A program made the translations under genes and the position numbers. Source: Sulfuritalea sp. (lineage in GTDB: Bacteria > Pseudomonadota > Gammaproteobacteria > Burkholderiales > Rhodocyclaceae). From it: a stretch of DNA of 64,000 nucleotides. Of the stretch, positions 24,921 through 35,197 are shown in pieces (the stretch's first letter is position 1; every line of letters begins with the position of its first letter). The stretch is from assembly GCA_023700805.1 (NCBI GenBank), contig JAMPYF010000010.1, positions 1 to 64,000 of the forward strand, written 5' to 3'. Below the pieces are notes generated by a model. The model saw only the letters and a program-made list of their open reading frames with translations. It did not search any database and was not told the origin of the DNA.

Positions 24921-25910
24921 ATGGCAAAAGCCCCCGTTCGTGTTGCAGTGACCGGCGCCGCCGGACAAATCGGCTACGCCCTGGTGTTTCGCATAGCTGC
25001 CGGTGAAATGCTCGGCAAGGATCAACCCGTGATTCTGCAAATGCTCGAACTGCCGATGGAGAAGGCCCAGGCGGCATTGAAGGGCGTGATGATGGAACTC
25101 GACGACTGCGCCTTCCCGACGCTGGCCGGCATGGTCGGCACCGACGATCCGAAAGTTGCCTTCAAGGACGCCGACTACGCCCTGCTGGTGGGCGCCAAGC
25201 CGCGCGGCCCGGGCATGGAGCGCAAGGACCTGCTGATGGAAAACGCCAAGATTTTCATCGAACAGGGCAAGGCATTGAACGATGTCGCTTCGCGCAACGT
25301 CAAAGTCCTGGTGGTTGGCAACCCGGCCAACACCAACGCCTATATCGCAATGAAATCCGCGCCCAGCCTGCCCAAGAAGAACTTCACCGCCATGCTGCGG
25401 CTGGACCACAACCGCGCGATTTCCCAGCTCGCGACGCGCACCGGCAAGACCGTTTCCGATGTCGACAAGATGATCGTCTGGGGCAACCACTCGCCCACCA
25501 TGTACCCCGATCTGCGCTTCTGCACCGTCGCCGGCACCGCCGCTCCCGCCGCGATCAATGACGAGGCCTGGTATCGCAACGAGTACATCCCGACCGTCGG
25601 CAAGCGCGGCGCTGCGATCATCGCCGCCCGCGGCGCCTCCTCGGCCGCTTCGGCCGCCAACGCCGCCATCGACCACATGCACGACTGGGCGCTCGGCACC
25701 CAGGGCAAGTGGGTCACCATGGGCGTTCCTTCCGACGGCAGCTACGGCATCCCCCAGGACATCATCTACGGTGTGCCGGTCACCTGCGACGGCGGCGAAT
25801 ACAAGCGCGTCGAAGGCCTGGCGGTCGACGACTACTCGCGCACGATGATGGACAAGACCCTGGCCGAGCTGCAGGAAGAGCAAGCCGGCGTTTCCGGCCT
25901 CCTCGGCTGA
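24921..25910 (+). CDS. mdh: Malate dehydrogenase
   Basis: 329 residues with AGGAG upstream. The NAD-binding [57 protein letters not shown] and [13 protein letters not shown] (catalytic His) mark the cytosolic-type MDH of betaproteobacteria. It interconverts malate and oxaloacetate. It is the first gene of a rightward unit with the CitE-like gene and acnB. Confidence 0.97.
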   Translation: MAKAPVRVAVTGAAGQIGYALVFRIAAGEMLGKDQPVILQMLELPMEKAQAALKGVMMELDDCAFPTLAGMVGTDDPKVAFKDADYALLVGAKPRGPGMERKDLLMENAKIFIEQGKALNDVASRNVKVLVVGNPANTNAYIAMKSAPSLPKKNFTAMLRLDHNRAISQLATRTGKTVSDVDKMIVWGNHSPTMYPDLRFCTVAGTAAPAAINDEAWYRNEYIPTVGKRGAAIIAARGASSAASAANAAIDHMHDWALGTQGKWVTMGVPSDGSYGIPQDIIYGVPVTCDGGEYKRVEGLAVDDYSRTMMDKTLAELQEEQAGVSGLLG

Positions 25911-25955
25911 TGACGGACGGCGGGATGCGGCGCAGCACACTGAGGTCAGACTGAG

Positions 25956-26999
25956 GTGAGCCAGCCGCTGCATCCTGCCGCTGTCCTGTATCAGGGCGCC
26001 AAGCCCTTCCCGGCGCTCGCCGCCTGCGAGCATTTCGCCGGGTCGGAAAAAAACCTGCGCAAGGCCCTGCAACTGCAATCGGAGCTGCTGGTCGACGATC
26101 GTCCGGTGTTCGACATCACCGCCGATTGCGAGGACGGCGCGCCCGCTGGGCGCGAAGTCGAACATGCCGAAATGATCGCCGCCCTGCTGCTGGGCCCCGA
26201 CAATCGCCGCGCGCGGCTCGGCGCGCGGATTCACGACGTGACTCATGCGCATTGGCGCGACGACCTGCAAATCATCGTCGGCCGCGCCGGCGCGCAACTG
26301 GCTTACATCGTGCTGCCCAAGGTCGCCAGCGCCGACGACGCGCTGACCCAGATCGTCGCCCTCGATGAAGTTCGCAGCCTCTACAACATCGAGCGCGAAA
26401 TACCGGTCCACGTGCTGATCGAGACGCCGGGTGCGCTGCATGAAGTCTGGCAGATCGCCGCCCTGCCCCATGTCGAATCGATCGACTTCGGCCTGATGGA
26501 TTTCGTCAGCGCCCATCATGGCGCGATTCCCGGCAGCGCCATGCAGTCGCCGGGACAGTTTTCCCATCCGCTGATCGTCCGCGCCAAATGCGAAATCGCC
26601 GCGGCGGCGCTGGGCAACGGCGTGATCCCCGCGCACAACGTGACCACCGAGCTCAACGATCCCGATGTCGCGCGCGAAGATGCACGCCGCGCGCGCAGGG
26701 AGTTCGGTTTCCTGCGCATGTGGAGCATCCATCCGTGCCAGATCCAGCCCATCGTCGAAGCCATGCGGCCGGATTTTGCCGAAGTGACGGAGGCCGCCGG
26801 CATCCTGCTGGCGGCGCAGAACGCCGACTGGGGACCGATCGCCTGGGAAGGCAAGCTGCACGACCGCGCCTCGTATCGCTACTACTGGGAGCTGCTGCGC
26901 CGGGCACATGCCACCGGCGCCGCATTGCCGGCCGAGGCCAGGCATCGCTTCTTCCATACCGCTTTTGCGTCCAGTTCGACGCCCGCCGCAACCAATTAA
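25956..26999 (+). CDS. HpcH/HpaI aldolase / CitE-like lyase
   Basis: 347 residues from a GTG at 25956. It has TIM-barrel motifs of the HpcH/HpaI family: [11 protein letters not shown] (metal-binding Glu/Asp), [40 protein letters not shown] and [15 protein letters not shown]. Family members cleave acyl-CoA or free hydroxyacids (malyl-CoA, citramalyl-CoA, HpaI substrates). Its place between mdh and acnB suggests a TCA-linked C4/C5 substrate, but this is inference. Confidence 0.85.
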   Translation: MSQPLHPAAVLYQGAKPFPALAACEHFAGSEKNLRKALQLQSELLVDDRPVFDITADCEDGAPAGREVEHAEMIAALLLGPDNRRARLGARIHDVTHAHWRDDLQIIVGRAGAQLAYIVLPKVASADDALTQIVALDEVRSLYNIEREIPVHVLIETPGALHEVWQIAALPHVESIDFGLMDFVSAHHGAIPGSAMQSPGQFSHPLIVRAKCEIAAAALGNGVIPAHNVTTELNDPDVAREDARRARREFGFLRMWSIHPCQIQPIVEAMRPDFAEVTEAAGILLAAQNADWGPIAWEGKLHDRASYRYYWELLRRAHATGAALPAEARHRFFHTAFASSSTPAATN

Positions 27000-27024
27000 C
27001 CGATTCCAACGAGAGGACCTCATC

Positions 27025-29646
27025 ATGCTTGAAGCCTATCGCCAACACGTCGCTGAACGCGCCAGCCTTGGTATCCCGCCCCTGCCCCTGACCAAGCAGC
27101 AGACCGAAGCACTGGTCGCCCTGCTGCTGGCTCCGCATCAGTTGCCAAATGCGGGCGAAGAGGACTTCCTCGTCGACCTGATCACCCAGCGCGTACCGGC
27201 CGGCGTCGATGATGCCGCCAAGGTCAAGGCCGAATTCCTCGCGAAAGTTGCCGCTGGCGAGACGGCGTGCCCGCTGATTTCCCGCGAGAAGGCCACCGAA
27301 CTGCTCGGCACCATGGTCGGCGGCTACAACGTCAAGCCGCTGATCGACATGCTCGACGATGCCGTGGTCGGCGCGATCGCCGCCAAGGCGCTGAAATCGA
27401 CCTTGCTGATGTTCGACTTCTTCCACGATGTCGCCGAAAAAGCCAAGGCCGGCAGCGCCAACGCCAAGGCCGTGATGCAGTCCTGGGCCGATGCCGAGTG
27501 GTTCACGCAGCGCCCCGAAGTGCCGCAGAAGATCTCCGTCACCGTGTTCAAGGTCACCGGCGAAACCAACACCGACGACCTCTCGCCCGCGCCCGACGCC
27601 TGGAGCCGCCCCGACATTCCGCTGCATGCGCTGGCCATGCTGAAGAATGCCCGCGACGGCATCACGCCCGAAAAGCCCGGCGAGCGCGGTCCGATGAAGC
27701 TGATCGAGGAACTGAAGAAGAAGGGCCACCCGGTCGCCTACGTCGGCGACGTGGTCGGCACCGGTTCCTCGCGCAAGTCGGCGACGAATTCCGTGCTGTG
27801 GTGGACCGGCGACGACATTCCCTTCGTGCCCAACAAGCGCTACGGCGGCTTCTGCCTCGGCAGCAAGATCGCCCCGATCTTCTTCAACACCCAGGAAGAT
27901 GCCGGCGCCTTCCCCATCGAGTGCGACGTGTCACAAATGCACATGGGCGACGTGGTCGATATCTTCCCCTATGACAAGAAGGTCGAGAAGAATGGCGCCG
28001 TGATTGCCAGCTTCGACTACAAGTCGGAAGTGTTGCTCGACGAAGTGCGCGCCGGCGGCCGCATCAACCTGATCATCGGTCGCGCGCTGACCGGCAAGGC
28101 CCGCGACTTCCTCGGCCTGCCCGCGTCCACCCTGTTCCGCCTGCCGCAGCCGCCGGTCGATTCCGGCAAGGGCTTCAGCCTCGCCCAGAAGATGGTCGGC
28201 CGCGCCTGCGGCTTCCCCGAACTCAGTGGACAACAGCGGGGCGTCCGTCCCGGCACCTACTGCGAACCGAAGATGACCAGCGTCGGCAGCCAGGACACCA
28301 CCGGCCCGATGACCCGCGACGAACTGAAAGACCTCGCCTGCCTCGGCTTCTCCGCCGACCTGGTGATGCAGTCCTTCTGCCACACCGCCGCCTACCCCAA
28401 GCTGGTCGACGTCAAGACCCACCGCACCCTGCCCTCCTTCATCACCGCGCGCGGCGGCATCTCGCTGAAGCCCGGCGACGGCGTGATCCACTCCTGGCTC
28501 AACCGCCTGTTGCTGCCCGACACGGTCGGCACCGGCGGCGACAGCCACACGCGCTTCCCGATCGGCATTTCCTTCCCCGCCGGCTCCGGCCTGGTGGCCT
28601 TCGCCGCCGCCACCGGCGTGATGCCGCTGGACATGCCGGAATCGGTGCTGGTGCGTTTCAAGGGTTCGCTGGCCGAGGCGGGAAAACGCGGCATCACGCT
28701 GCGCGACCTGGTCAATGCGATTCCCTTCTACGCCATCAAGCAGGGCCTGCTGACCGTGGCCAAGCAGGGCAAGAAGAACATCTTCTCCGGCCGCATCCTC
28801 GAGATCGAGGGCCTGCCGGACCTCAAGGTGGAACAGGCCTTCGAACTCACCGACGCCTCCGCCGAGCGCTCCGCCGCCGGCTGCACCGTGCGCCTGAACA
28901 AGGAGCCGATCGTCGAGTACATGCGCTCCAACATCACGCTGATGAAGTGGATGATCGCCGAAGGCTATGAAGACCGCCGCGCCCTGGGCCGCCGCGTCAA
29001 GGCCATGGAGGAATGGATCGCCAGGGGCACCCTGCTCGCCGCCGATGCCGATGCGGAATACGCCGCGGTGATCGAAATCGACCTGGCCGACGTCAAGGAA
29101 CCGCTGCTCGCCTGCCCCAACGATCCGGACGACGTCAAGACCCTGTCCGACGTCGCCGGCGAAAAGATCGACGAGGTCTTCATCGGCAGCTGCATGACCA
29201 ACATCGGCCACTTCCGCGCCGCCGGCAAGGTGCTCGAAGGCAAGTCCGACATCCCGACCCGCCTGTGGATCGCGCCGCCGACCAAGATGGACGCCATGAT
29301 CCTCAACGAGGAAGGCTACTACGCCATCCTCGGCAAGTCCGGCGCGCGCATGGAAATGCCCGGCTGCTCGCTGTGCATGGGCAACCAGGCGCAGATCAAG
29401 AAAGGCAGCACGGCGGTGTCCACGTCCACCCGCAACTTCCCCAACCGGCTCGGCATCGACACCCGCGTCTATCTGTCTTCCGCGGAACTCGCGGCGGTGA
29501 CGGCGCTGATGGGCAGGATCCCGACCATGGCTGAGTACCTGGAACAGGTGGGAGCGGTGAATGCCAAGGCCGCCGACGTCTATCGCTACATGAACTTCGA
29601 CCAGATCGCCGAGTTCAAGGAAGTCGCGGATACGGTGACGGTCTAG
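27025..29646 (+). CDS. acnB: Aconitate hydratase B
   Basis: 873 residues from the ATG at 27025 with GAGAGGA upstream; the frame extends upstream inside the previous gene. The N-terminal HEAT-like domain ([15 protein letters not shown]), the swivel domain, the [4Fe-4S] ligands in [10 protein letters not shown] and GCSLCMGNQ, and [10 protein letters not shown] are diagnostic of AcnB. It isomerises citrate and isocitrate, and apo-AcnB can bind mRNA in other bacteria. Confidence 0.97.
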   Translation: MLEAYRQHVAERASLGIPPLPLTKQQTEALVALLLAPHQLPNAGEEDFLVDLITQRVPAGVDDAAKVKAEFLAKVAAGETACPLISREKATELLGTMVGGYNVKPLIDMLDDAVVGAIAAKALKSTLLMFDFFHDVAEKAKAGSANAKAVMQSWADAEWFTQRPEVPQKISVTVFKVTGETNTDDLSPAPDAWSRPDIPLHALAMLKNARDGITPEKPGERGPMKLIEELKKKGHPVAYVGDVVGTGSSRKSATNSVLWWTGDDIPFVPNKRYGGFCLGSKIAPIFFNTQEDAGAFPIECDVSQMHMGDVVDIFPYDKKVEKNGAVIASFDYKSEVLLDEVRAGGRINLIIGRALTGKARDFLGLPASTLFRLPQPPVDSGKGFSLAQKMVGRACGFPELSGQQRGVRPGTYCEPKMTSVGSQDTTGPMTRDELKDLACLGFSADLVMQSFCHTAAYPKLVDVKTHRTLPSFITARGGISLKPGDGVIHSWLNRLLLPDTVGTGGDSHTRFPIGISFPAGSGLVAFAAATGVMPLDMPESVLVRFKGSLAEAGKRGITLRDLVNAIPFYAIKQGLLTVAKQGKKNIFSGRILEIEGLPDLKVEQAFELTDASAERSAAGCTVRLNKEPIVEYMRSNITLMKWMIAEGYEDRRALGRRVKAMEEWIARGTLLAADADAEYAAVIEIDLADVKEPLLACPNDPDDVKTLSDVAGEKIDEVFIGSCMTNIGHFRAAGKVLEGKSDIPTRLWIAPPTKMDAMILNEEGYYAILGKSGARMEMPGCSLCMGNQAQIKKGSTAVSTSTRNFPNRLGIDTRVYLSSAELAAVTALMGRIPTMAEYLEQVGAVNAKAADVYRYMNFDQIAEFKEVADTVTV

Positions 29647-29695
29647 GGGCGCGTCGGCGAGAAATCGCCGTATCGCCAGCGCCAACTTTCAAAAC

Positions 29696-29727
29696 GCCCC
29701 CGTGGAGAAATCCACGGGGGCATTTTT
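29696..29727. terminator. Bidirectional terminator between acnB and the facing small ORF
   Basis: A perfect 11-bp stem GCCCCCGTGGA/TCCACGGGGGC with a GAAA loop (29696-29721). TTTTT follows on the plus strand and TTTT on the minus strand. Confidence 0.9.
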
Positions 29728-29993
29728 CATACGCGGGTTTCGTAGGGGCGCGCCGAAAGTTGCCTCGGGTTTTGGTGGCCGTAGGCCCAGTTCAGATAGG
29801 CCAGCCGCAACCTGACCACCTCGCGCTGGGCATCGGGATCGCCGCGCGAAGCCTGGTCGATCAGCACCTGGAAGCGCCTTTCGCTGGCGCAGGCGACGTC
29901 TGCCAGCGCCGTCGCCGCCGGCAGGCCGACGATTTCATTGAGAGGTGGAATCCGTTGTGCCATCGCGCTTACCGCATCAATCTCGTCCGCCAA
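29727..29993 (-). CDS. Small protein of unknown function
   Basis: Up to 88 residues from a TTG at 29991-29993, or 78 from an ATG at 29963. It is charged and helical (ACASERRFQVLIDQASRGD, REVVRLRLAYLNWAYG) and not recognised. It starts 4 bases after the upstream small ORF, ends exactly at a terminator, and lies downstream of the regulatory palindrome at 30271-30290. Those three facts favour a real gene. Confidence 0.5.
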   Translation of the reverse strand: MADEIDAVSAMAQRIPPLNEIVGLPAATALADVACASERRFQVLIDQASRGDPDAQREVVRLRLAYLNWAYGHQNPRQLSARPYETRV

Positions 29994-29996
29994 TTT

Positions 29997-30134
29997 CTAG
30001 CTGACCCGCTGCGGCTGGCATTCAGCCTTGACGACGCCGACGTTCGCCATCGCCTGCGTCGGTTGAGCGCCATTCATGGCGACCAGCAGCGCCAGGCCGG
30101 CGCGGGGAGTAGCGGGAGGTTTGGCTATCGGCAT
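29997..30134 (-). CDS. Very small protein (45 aa) of unknown function
   Basis: From the ATG at 30132-30134: MPIAKPPATPRAGLALLVAM, then a Gln/Ala/Val-rich tail ending with one Cys (KAECQPQRVS). The weakly hydrophobic start could be a short export signal. The ribosome-binding site is weak. It is the first ORF after the palindrome/-10 pair at 30245-30290 and is followed closely by another small ORF. Reality is uncertain. Confidence 0.4.
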   Translation of the reverse strand: MPIAKPPATPRAGLALLVAMNGAQPTQAMANVGVVKAECQPQRVS

Positions 30135-30244
30135 TTCAGGATCTTTCTTGGCTATGGAGCCGCGTCGCACGGAGCGGCTGCCTGGAAAACGATGCGATCT
30201 GGAGATCAAGCCGCCCGGCGCAGGGACAACGTTGACGATAGATA

Positions 30245-30290
30245 ATTTTATTCAGGCCATAGCGCTTGGATATACCCGTAGACAGGTATT
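30245..30290 (-). promoter_or_regulatory. Regulon box 4 with -10: ATACC-N8-GGTATT
   Basis: Read on the minus strand: AATACC (30285-30290), 8 bases, GGTATA (30271-30276), then TAAAAT (30245-30250) starting 26 bases after the second half-site begins. The half-site/-10 distance equals that at 33.7 kb. It would drive the small ORFs at 30134 and 29993. Confidence 0.6.
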
Positions 30291-30357
30291 TTGCTTACCG
30301 CCTTCCCGGTAAGGCTTGCCGGCCGGCTGTCAAGCGGATGCCTTGAGGAAGCAGGCC

Positions 30358-31002
30358 TCAGGGCAGCACCAGGCCGGTGCGAATGGCATATCGGGTCAGT
30401 TCCACCACATTGTGCAACTCGAGCTTGCGCATCAGGTTGCGCCGGTGCACGTCGACGGTGCTCGGCGCTATATGCAGCTCGGCCGCGATGTCGGGCGCGC
30501 TCTTGCCTTCCGCCAGCAGGGTGGCGACCTGCACTTCGCGCCGCGACAGGGAACTGGGTTCCGGCTGTCCCCCTGCGCTGTGACGGTCGCGCAGGCCGTC
30601 GGCGACCAGTGCGGCCACTTCGGAGCAAAGATAGCTGCGGCCCGCGACGACGTTGCGTATGCCCTGTTTCAACTCAGCGCCGGCCGCCGATTTGGCGATG
30701 TAGCCGCTGGCGCCGACATCGAGCATCTGCTGGATGATGCGCCGGTCGAGATAGGTGGACAAGGCCAGTACCTTGATCTGCGGATGCCTGGCCAGCAGGC
30801 GCCGCGTGGTTTCGATGCCCGACTGCCCGGGCAGGGCGACATCCATCACCACCACGGTGGGCTCCAGTTCATTGGCCAACTGCAAGGCCGTCTCGCCATC
30901 GCCGACTGCCGCTACCACCTCCATGCCCTTGTCCTGTTCCAGCACCACGCGCAAGGCTTCCCGTACCATCGTATGGTCATCGACAAGCATTATGCGGATC
31001 AT
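30358..31002 (-). CDS. LuxR/NarL-family response regulator
   Basis: 214 residues from the ATG at 31000-31002, preceded by AAGGAGAT. The receiver domain has MLVDDH, the phospho-acceptor Asp in VVVMDVALPGQSG, LALSTY and YIAKSA. The C-terminal LuxR helix-turn-helix has LSRREVQVATLLAEGKS and APSTVDVHRRNLMRKL. It overlaps the kinase gene by 26 bases, so it is that kinase's partner. It is the best local candidate to bind the AATACC-N8-GGTATT palindromes. Confidence 0.95.
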   Translation of the reverse strand: MIRIMLVDDHTMVREALRVVLEQDKGMEVVAAVGDGETALQLANELEPTVVVMDVALPGQSGIETTRRLLARHPQIKVLALSTYLDRRIIQQMLDVGASGYIAKSAAGAELKQGIRNVVAGRSYLCSEVAALVADGLRDRHSAGGQPEPSSLSRREVQVATLLAEGKSAPDIAAELHIAPSTVDVHRRNLMRKLELHNVVELTRYAIRTGLVLP

Positions 31003-33391
31003 TGCAGATCTCCTTTTCACCTATGGTATGGGGCACGCTGAGGGTGATCGTGGTGCCGTTGCCGGGGCTGCTGTCGATTTCCATTTCGCCGCCGATGTTG
31101 GCCACCCTTTCGTAGATAGAGCGCAGCCCGAAACTATGATAGCCGGGCCAGGCGCCAAGGTGGTCCGCCGGCTCGAAGCCGCATCCGGCATCGCTCACGA
31201 CCAAAATGAGCCGGTCGCCGCTGCACAGGCAGGAAAGGCTGGCATCCCGCACTCCGGCGTGCTTGGCGACATTGATCAGCAGCTCGCGCGCCACGCGGAA
31301 GAGCACCGCCTGCACCTCGTCGACCAGGCGCCGGCGGCAGTCGTCGTGGTCGACATGGACCATGAGGCCGTAGACTCGTTCGATGTCCTCGGCCAGCCAT
31401 TGCAGCGCCGGCACCAGGCCCAGCGTATACAGCACGGGCGGACTCAACTGCTGGGTGATGTTGCGCGCCGCCTGGTCTGCCTGGGCCACCAGCGCCACCA
31501 TCTGATCGATCAGCGGTTGCAACTCGCCGGCGGATATCGAGGTGAGCTTGATCTTCATGACGGCCAGGAGCTGGCCGAGGTTGTCGTGCAGGTCCTGCGC
31601 CAGGTTGCGCCGCTCGCGCTCTTCGGTCATGGCCAGTTGCGCTGAAAGCCTGCGCAGCTGCGCGGTGCGCTCGGCCACCTTGAATTCGAGGCTTTCCGCC
31701 ATGTCGCGCAATTGCTGCTCGACCTGCTTGCGGTGGGTGATATCCACCATGATCCCGCGCAACCAGCGCGGAGCGCCGTTCTCCTCGACCACCGTAACGA
31801 TGTCGTGCAGCCAGACCGTGCGGCCGTCCTGCGCCATGAAGCGGTATTCGAAGTCGTGCGGCATCATGCGTTCGGTGCAGGACAGGCAATAGGCGGGGGC
31901 CCAGTCCCTGTCTTCGGTATGCAGCTTGCTTACCCAGAACCCCGGCTGCAACCAGTCCGCGATCGGATAGCCCAGCAGGCGCTCCGCCTGCCGGCTGATG
32001 AAGGTGAAATCGAAAGTTCTTGCGTCGGCCTCCCAGACGATGCCATCGGTGGTGTTGACGATGTCCCGGAAGCGCTGCTGGGAGGCCGCGAGGACTTCCT
32101 CTGCCTGCTTGCGCTCGGTCACGTCCTTCACGGTGGCCGCGTAACTGACGATCTGGCCGGTCCCATCCCGCACCGCGGACGGCGTGATCATCACTGGAAA
32201 CCGCTCGCCGTTCTTGCGCATGAAAATCAGCTCAAGTTCGCCCGGCGCTCCCTGCGAAACCCGGCGGAATTCTGCAAGAATGAACTCATGCTGCTCCGGC
32301 GGCCAGTAAGCATGAGGCACGCCGCTGCCAATGAGCTCCTCGCGCGAAAAGCCGGTCAGGCGGCACAGGGCCGGGTTCACATCGAGATGCACCCCCTTCA
32401 GATCCACCGCCAAAAACCCATCCTGCATCGAGTCGATCAGGCTCCGGACAAATTGGGTCGAGGTCGTCAGGGCTTCCTGCGCACGTTTTTGCTCGGTGAT
32501 GTCGGTTACCGTGCCGATCACGCCGATGATCTCGCCTCTGGCATTGCGCAGCGGTGCGGTGCGGTCCAGTGCCCAGCCGGTACGACCGGTCTGTCTGACC
32601 CGGAAGGGAAAGGTGACGGATTTGGCGGCACCGCCGGCAAGCGCATTTTCCAGGTTGGCGAATACGCCGCGCTCGACGAGGAAGGGGAAGACATCCTGCG
32701 GATGGCGCCCGAGAACTTCGCCGGCCTCCATTCCGGTGAAGATCTCCATATACGTGTTCCACACCCGATAGCGCAGGTCGGGGCCATAAACCACGATGCC
32801 TTCCTGTACGTTGGCAATCACCTGCTCGTTGAATTGGCTCGATTCGAGCAGCATCGCAGCCGCGAGCTTGCGCTCGCTGATGTCGGCCACGACCAGGCGG
32901 CATTCCCGCCGGTCGGCGGAAAGCGTGGCATCGATCTGGACGGTCCGCGACAGTTGGCCGTCGATCGTCAGTTCCAGTTCGCAGCCATGCCTCGTCGCGC
33001 CCGCATGAATCTGCTGCAGGAAGGCGTGGAAGCCCGGGCGGTCGGCGTCGGTCGCGAACTCCTCAAAGCGCCGGCCGATCAGCCTGCTGCGCTCCCGTCC
33101 GAGCAGCAGCGCCGCGGTCAGGTTGACCCGGATGATCGCGCCGTCGCGTTCCAGGGTGATCAGGCCGACCGGGGAAAAATCGTATAAGTCGGTATAGCGC
33201 TCCAGTCCCGTCCGCACGTCTGCCTGCGAATGGCGCAACTCGTCGTTGCGCAACTCCAGTTCGTTGCGCTGTTCATGCAGTTCGTGCAGGAGATTGTCGA
33301 CGCGGAGCGGCAGGCCGGCGGCATCGCCGTCGCCGGGCAATTGCGGCTTCACCGACATGGCGTCGATTCCTTCCGCACGCGGTTTCGGCAT
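30977..33391 (-). CDS. Cytoplasmic multi-PAS sensor histidine kinase (HisKA_3)
   Basis: 804 residues from the ATG at 33389-33391. A coiled coil (LLHELHEQRNELELRND) is followed by four PAS/PAC units beginning near residues 71, 190, 315 and 440 (each with ITE/DISERK-type linkers), then HisKA_3 with the phospho-accepting His in AQDLHDNLGQLL and a HATPase (GCGFEP, SFGLRSIYERVANIGG). There is no membrane segment, so the signal is sensed inside the cell; redox state or oxygen is plausible but not shown. Confidence 0.93.
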   Translation of the reverse strand: MPKPRAEGIDAMSVKPQLPGDGDAAGLPLRVDNLLHELHEQRNELELRNDELRHSQADVRTGLERYTDLYDFSPVGLITLERDGAIIRVNLTAALLLGRERSRLIGRRFEEFATDADRPGFHAFLQQIHAGATRHGCELELTIDGQLSRTVQIDATLSADRRECRLVVADISERKLAAAMLLESSQFNEQVIANVQEGIVVYGPDLRYRVWNTYMEIFTGMEAGEVLGRHPQDVFPFLVERGVFANLENALAGGAAKSVTFPFRVRQTGRTGWALDRTAPLRNARGEIIGVIGTVTDITEQKRAQEALTTSTQFVRSLIDSMQDGFLAVDLKGVHLDVNPALCRLTGFSREELIGSGVPHAYWPPEQHEFILAEFRRVSQGAPGELELIFMRKNGERFPVMITPSAVRDGTGQIVSYAATVKDVTERKQAEEVLAASQQRFRDIVNTTDGIVWEADARTFDFTFISRQAERLLGYPIADWLQPGFWVSKLHTEDRDWAPAYCLSCTERMMPHDFEYRFMAQDGRTVWLHDIVTVVEENGAPRWLRGIMVDITHRKQVEQQLRDMAESLEFKVAERTAQLRRLSAQLAMTEERERRNLAQDLHDNLGQLLAVMKIKLTSISAGELQPLIDQMVALVAQADQAARNITQQLSPPVLYTLGLVPALQWLAEDIERVYGLMVHVDHDDCRRRLVDEVQAVLFRVARELLINVAKHAGVRDASLSCLCSGDRLILVVSDAGCGFEPADHLGAWPGYHSFGLRSIYERVANIGGEMEIDSSPGNGTTITLSVPHTIGEKEICNDPHNACR

Positions 33392-33810
33392 GGTCCCGCC
33401 CTCAGCTTCGCAATGCGTTGCTGCGGCACCGCCGTCGCCGAAGTTGCGGCGCGGCCGACGGGAGCTTTCCTGGCAATTTCCCGGGATGGCACGGGTTTCC
33501 TTTTCTGGCGCCGCAATCAGGGCACTTATCGCAACCTGCCGTCGCAAGCAACGGGGCGGAACTGCCCGCCTACTATACCGCGCAATGGCAATGCCCCGCC
33601 ACGTCGGTCGCGGCCGCCGATTATCGACGAGGCCCAGCCGCCGGCAAATACCCTGAAACCATTAGCCGGAATACCACCCGTTTGGTATTTACAGACCCGA
33701 CGCAAAACCTAGACTCGACCTGTCCGGATACCGCAGCCGACCGTGCATCTGACCCGAATCAACGTCATGCCCCAAGCCGTCGAGGACATCATCCGCAAAG
33801 GAATTCCATC
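33392..33810. other. Intergenic region between sensor kinase and BCAM0308-type gene
   Basis: This 419-base divergent region holds the regulon box and promoter at 33646-33715. The rest (33392-33640) is GC-rich. I see no further ORF with a ribosome-binding site, RNA gene or repeat in it. Confidence 0.6.
33646..33715 (+). promoter_or_regulatory. Regulon box 1 and promoter: AAATACC-N15-GGAATACC-N8-GGTATT
   Basis: AAATACC (33646-33652), 15 bases, GGAATACC (33668-33675), 8 bases, GGTATT (33684-33689). TTTACA (33688-33693) and TAGACT (33710-33715), 16 bases apart, form a promoter overlapping the right half-site. It would drive the BCAM0308-type gene and those after it. Confidence 0.65.
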
Positions 33811-34311
33811 ATGAACAGCCACAGCCTTCATCCCGGTTTCCACCCGGTCCGCCGTGACCGCCTGCTGCAGGAGCAGACGCAGGACACCTACAAACTCAAG
33901 GGCAAGCTGTCCGAGCCGACGGTCTGCCCCGACTGCGGCGCGATATTTCGCGACGGGCGCTGGCTGCGGGGGGATGCCCCGCCGGGGGCGCATCGCGAAA
34001 CCTGCCCGGCCTGCCATCGCGTCAAGGACCACTATCCGGCCGGTTTCGTCAGCCTGGCGGGGACATTCTTCGCCACCCACCGTGATGAGATCATGAGCCT
34101 CGTGCATCACGAAGAACAGCGCGAAGGGCAGACACACCCGCTCAAGCGCATCATGGCGGTGGAGGCGCAGGACGACGGCGTGACGGTCACCACCACCGAC
34201 GTGCATCTGGCCCGCAGTATCGGCGATGCAGTGCATCACGCCTATCAGGGCGAGCTTGAATTCCACTACAAGCCGGACGAGAATCTGTTGCGTGTGCACT
34301 GGACGCGCTGA
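33811..34311 (+). CDS. BCAM0308 family protein
   Basis: 166 residues from the ATG at 33811 with AAAGGA upstream. It has a basic N-terminus (LHPGFHPVRRDRLLQEQTQDTYKLK), a four-Cys zinc ribbon (CPDCG and CPACH), then HPLKRIM and a C-terminal domain with VTTTDVHLARSIGDAVHHAYQGEL. The family is named after a Burkholderia cenocepacia gene of the low-oxygen-activated locus; the zinc ribbon recalls NMD3-type RNA/ribosome-binding proteins. The function is unknown, and a ribosome-associated stress role is possible. Confidence 0.85.
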   Translation: MNSHSLHPGFHPVRRDRLLQEQTQDTYKLKGKLSEPTVCPDCGAIFRDGRWLRGDAPPGAHRETCPACHRVKDHYPAGFVSLAGTFFATHRDEIMSLVHHEEQREGQTHPLKRIMAVEAQDDGVTVTTTDVHLARSIGDAVHHAYQGELEFHYKPDENLLRVHWTR

Positions 34312-34343
34312 CCGCCCAATAGAGACGACTCACGATTGCCGCC

Positions 34344-34511
34344 ATGCTGAAGAAAGCCGAAACCCGGCGCACCGTGGCCCTGATGCTGGTCGTCTTCGGC
34401 GCGATCGCGATGTTCCTCGCGCCGGAGACCTGGGCCGGCTTGGCATTGCTGGCGCTCGGCGTGTCGCTGGAACTGGTCGGCATCGCACTGCGCGATCGCA
34501 GCTCCCGCTGA
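34344..34511 (+). CDS. Small membrane protein (55 aa)
   Basis: MLKKAETRRTVALMLVVFGA, then a second hydrophobic stretch (WAGLALLALGVSLELVGIAL), ending RDRSSR. Two short membrane helices in a hairpin are predicted. It starts 33 bases after the BCAM0308-type gene and ends 18 bases before the phosphoribosyltransferase, so it fits the operon. The family was not recognised. Confidence 0.7.
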   Translation: MLKKAETRRTVALMLVVFGAIAMFLAPETWAGLALLALGVSLELVGIALRDRSSR

Positions 34512-34528
34512 GCGGAAAGCGCAGCGCA

Positions 34529-35134
34529 ATGCCGACCAGGCCGGTTCCTTTCCAGCTTATCAGCTGGAATGCGGTCGGCATGCTTGCACGCAAGCTGGCC
34601 CGCGGAATCGCCGAATCCGGCTACCGGCCCGATATCATCGTCGCCATCGGCCGCGGCGGCTGGGTGCCGGGGCGCCTCTTGTCCGATTTTCTCGGCCAGA
34701 TGGATCTCACCAGCTTCAAGATCGAACACTACCGGGCTGCGCGCCAGCCAAAGCGCGCACAGGTATGCTATCCGCTCGCCGCCGATGTGCGTGGACGCCG
34801 CGTGCTGCTCGTGGACGATGTCGCCGACAGCGGCGAAACCTTTGCCGTCGCGCTGGCACACCTGAACAGCCGCGGCGCGCCGGCCGAGCTGCGCAGCGCG
34901 GTGCTGCATTACAAGACCGTCTCGTCCTACCTGCCCGATTACTACGCACGGAAGGTCGTGAACCGGCGCTGGATAATCTATCCTTGGGCTATTGTGGAGG
35001 ATGTCGGCAATCTCATTCGCGCCATGAGTCCGCGCCCTGCCTCCGCCGACGATGTGGCGAAGTGGCTTGCGGCGGAGCATGGGCTGCGGCTGCCGCGCAA
35101 GTTCTTGCTGGATCTGCTGGCCCTGCTCGGCTGA
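34529..35134 (+). CDS. Phosphoribosyltransferase-domain protein
   Basis: 201 residues from the ATG at 34529. A type I PRTase fold: IVAIGRGGWVPGRLL, the PRPP-binding loop VLLVDDVADSGETF, and LHYKTVSSYLPDYYA, which is typical of xanthine/hypoxanthine-type enzymes. Substrate specificity is not certain; purine salvage is most likely. It shares an operon with a BCAM0308 protein and a small membrane protein. Confidence 0.85.
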   Translation: MPTRPVPFQLISWNAVGMLARKLARGIAESGYRPDIIVAIGRGGWVPGRLLSDFLGQMDLTSFKIEHYRAARQPKRAQVCYPLAADVRGRRVLLVDDVADSGETFAVALAHLNSRGAPAELRSAVLHYKTVSSYLPDYYARKVVNRRWIIYPWAIVEDVGNLIRAMSPRPASADDVAKWLAAEHGLRLPRKFLLDLLALLG

Positions 35135-35197
35135 GCCGGAGCCGAAGCCACCGGTTCAGCCAGGCGTCATGGCCGAACGGAGGGGACGAGCAAGGCG

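Noticed and set aside
24915-27026. A 703-codon minus-strand frame antisense to mdh and the CitE-like gene
   Set aside because: It overlaps well-supported genes entirely and has no recognisable domain.
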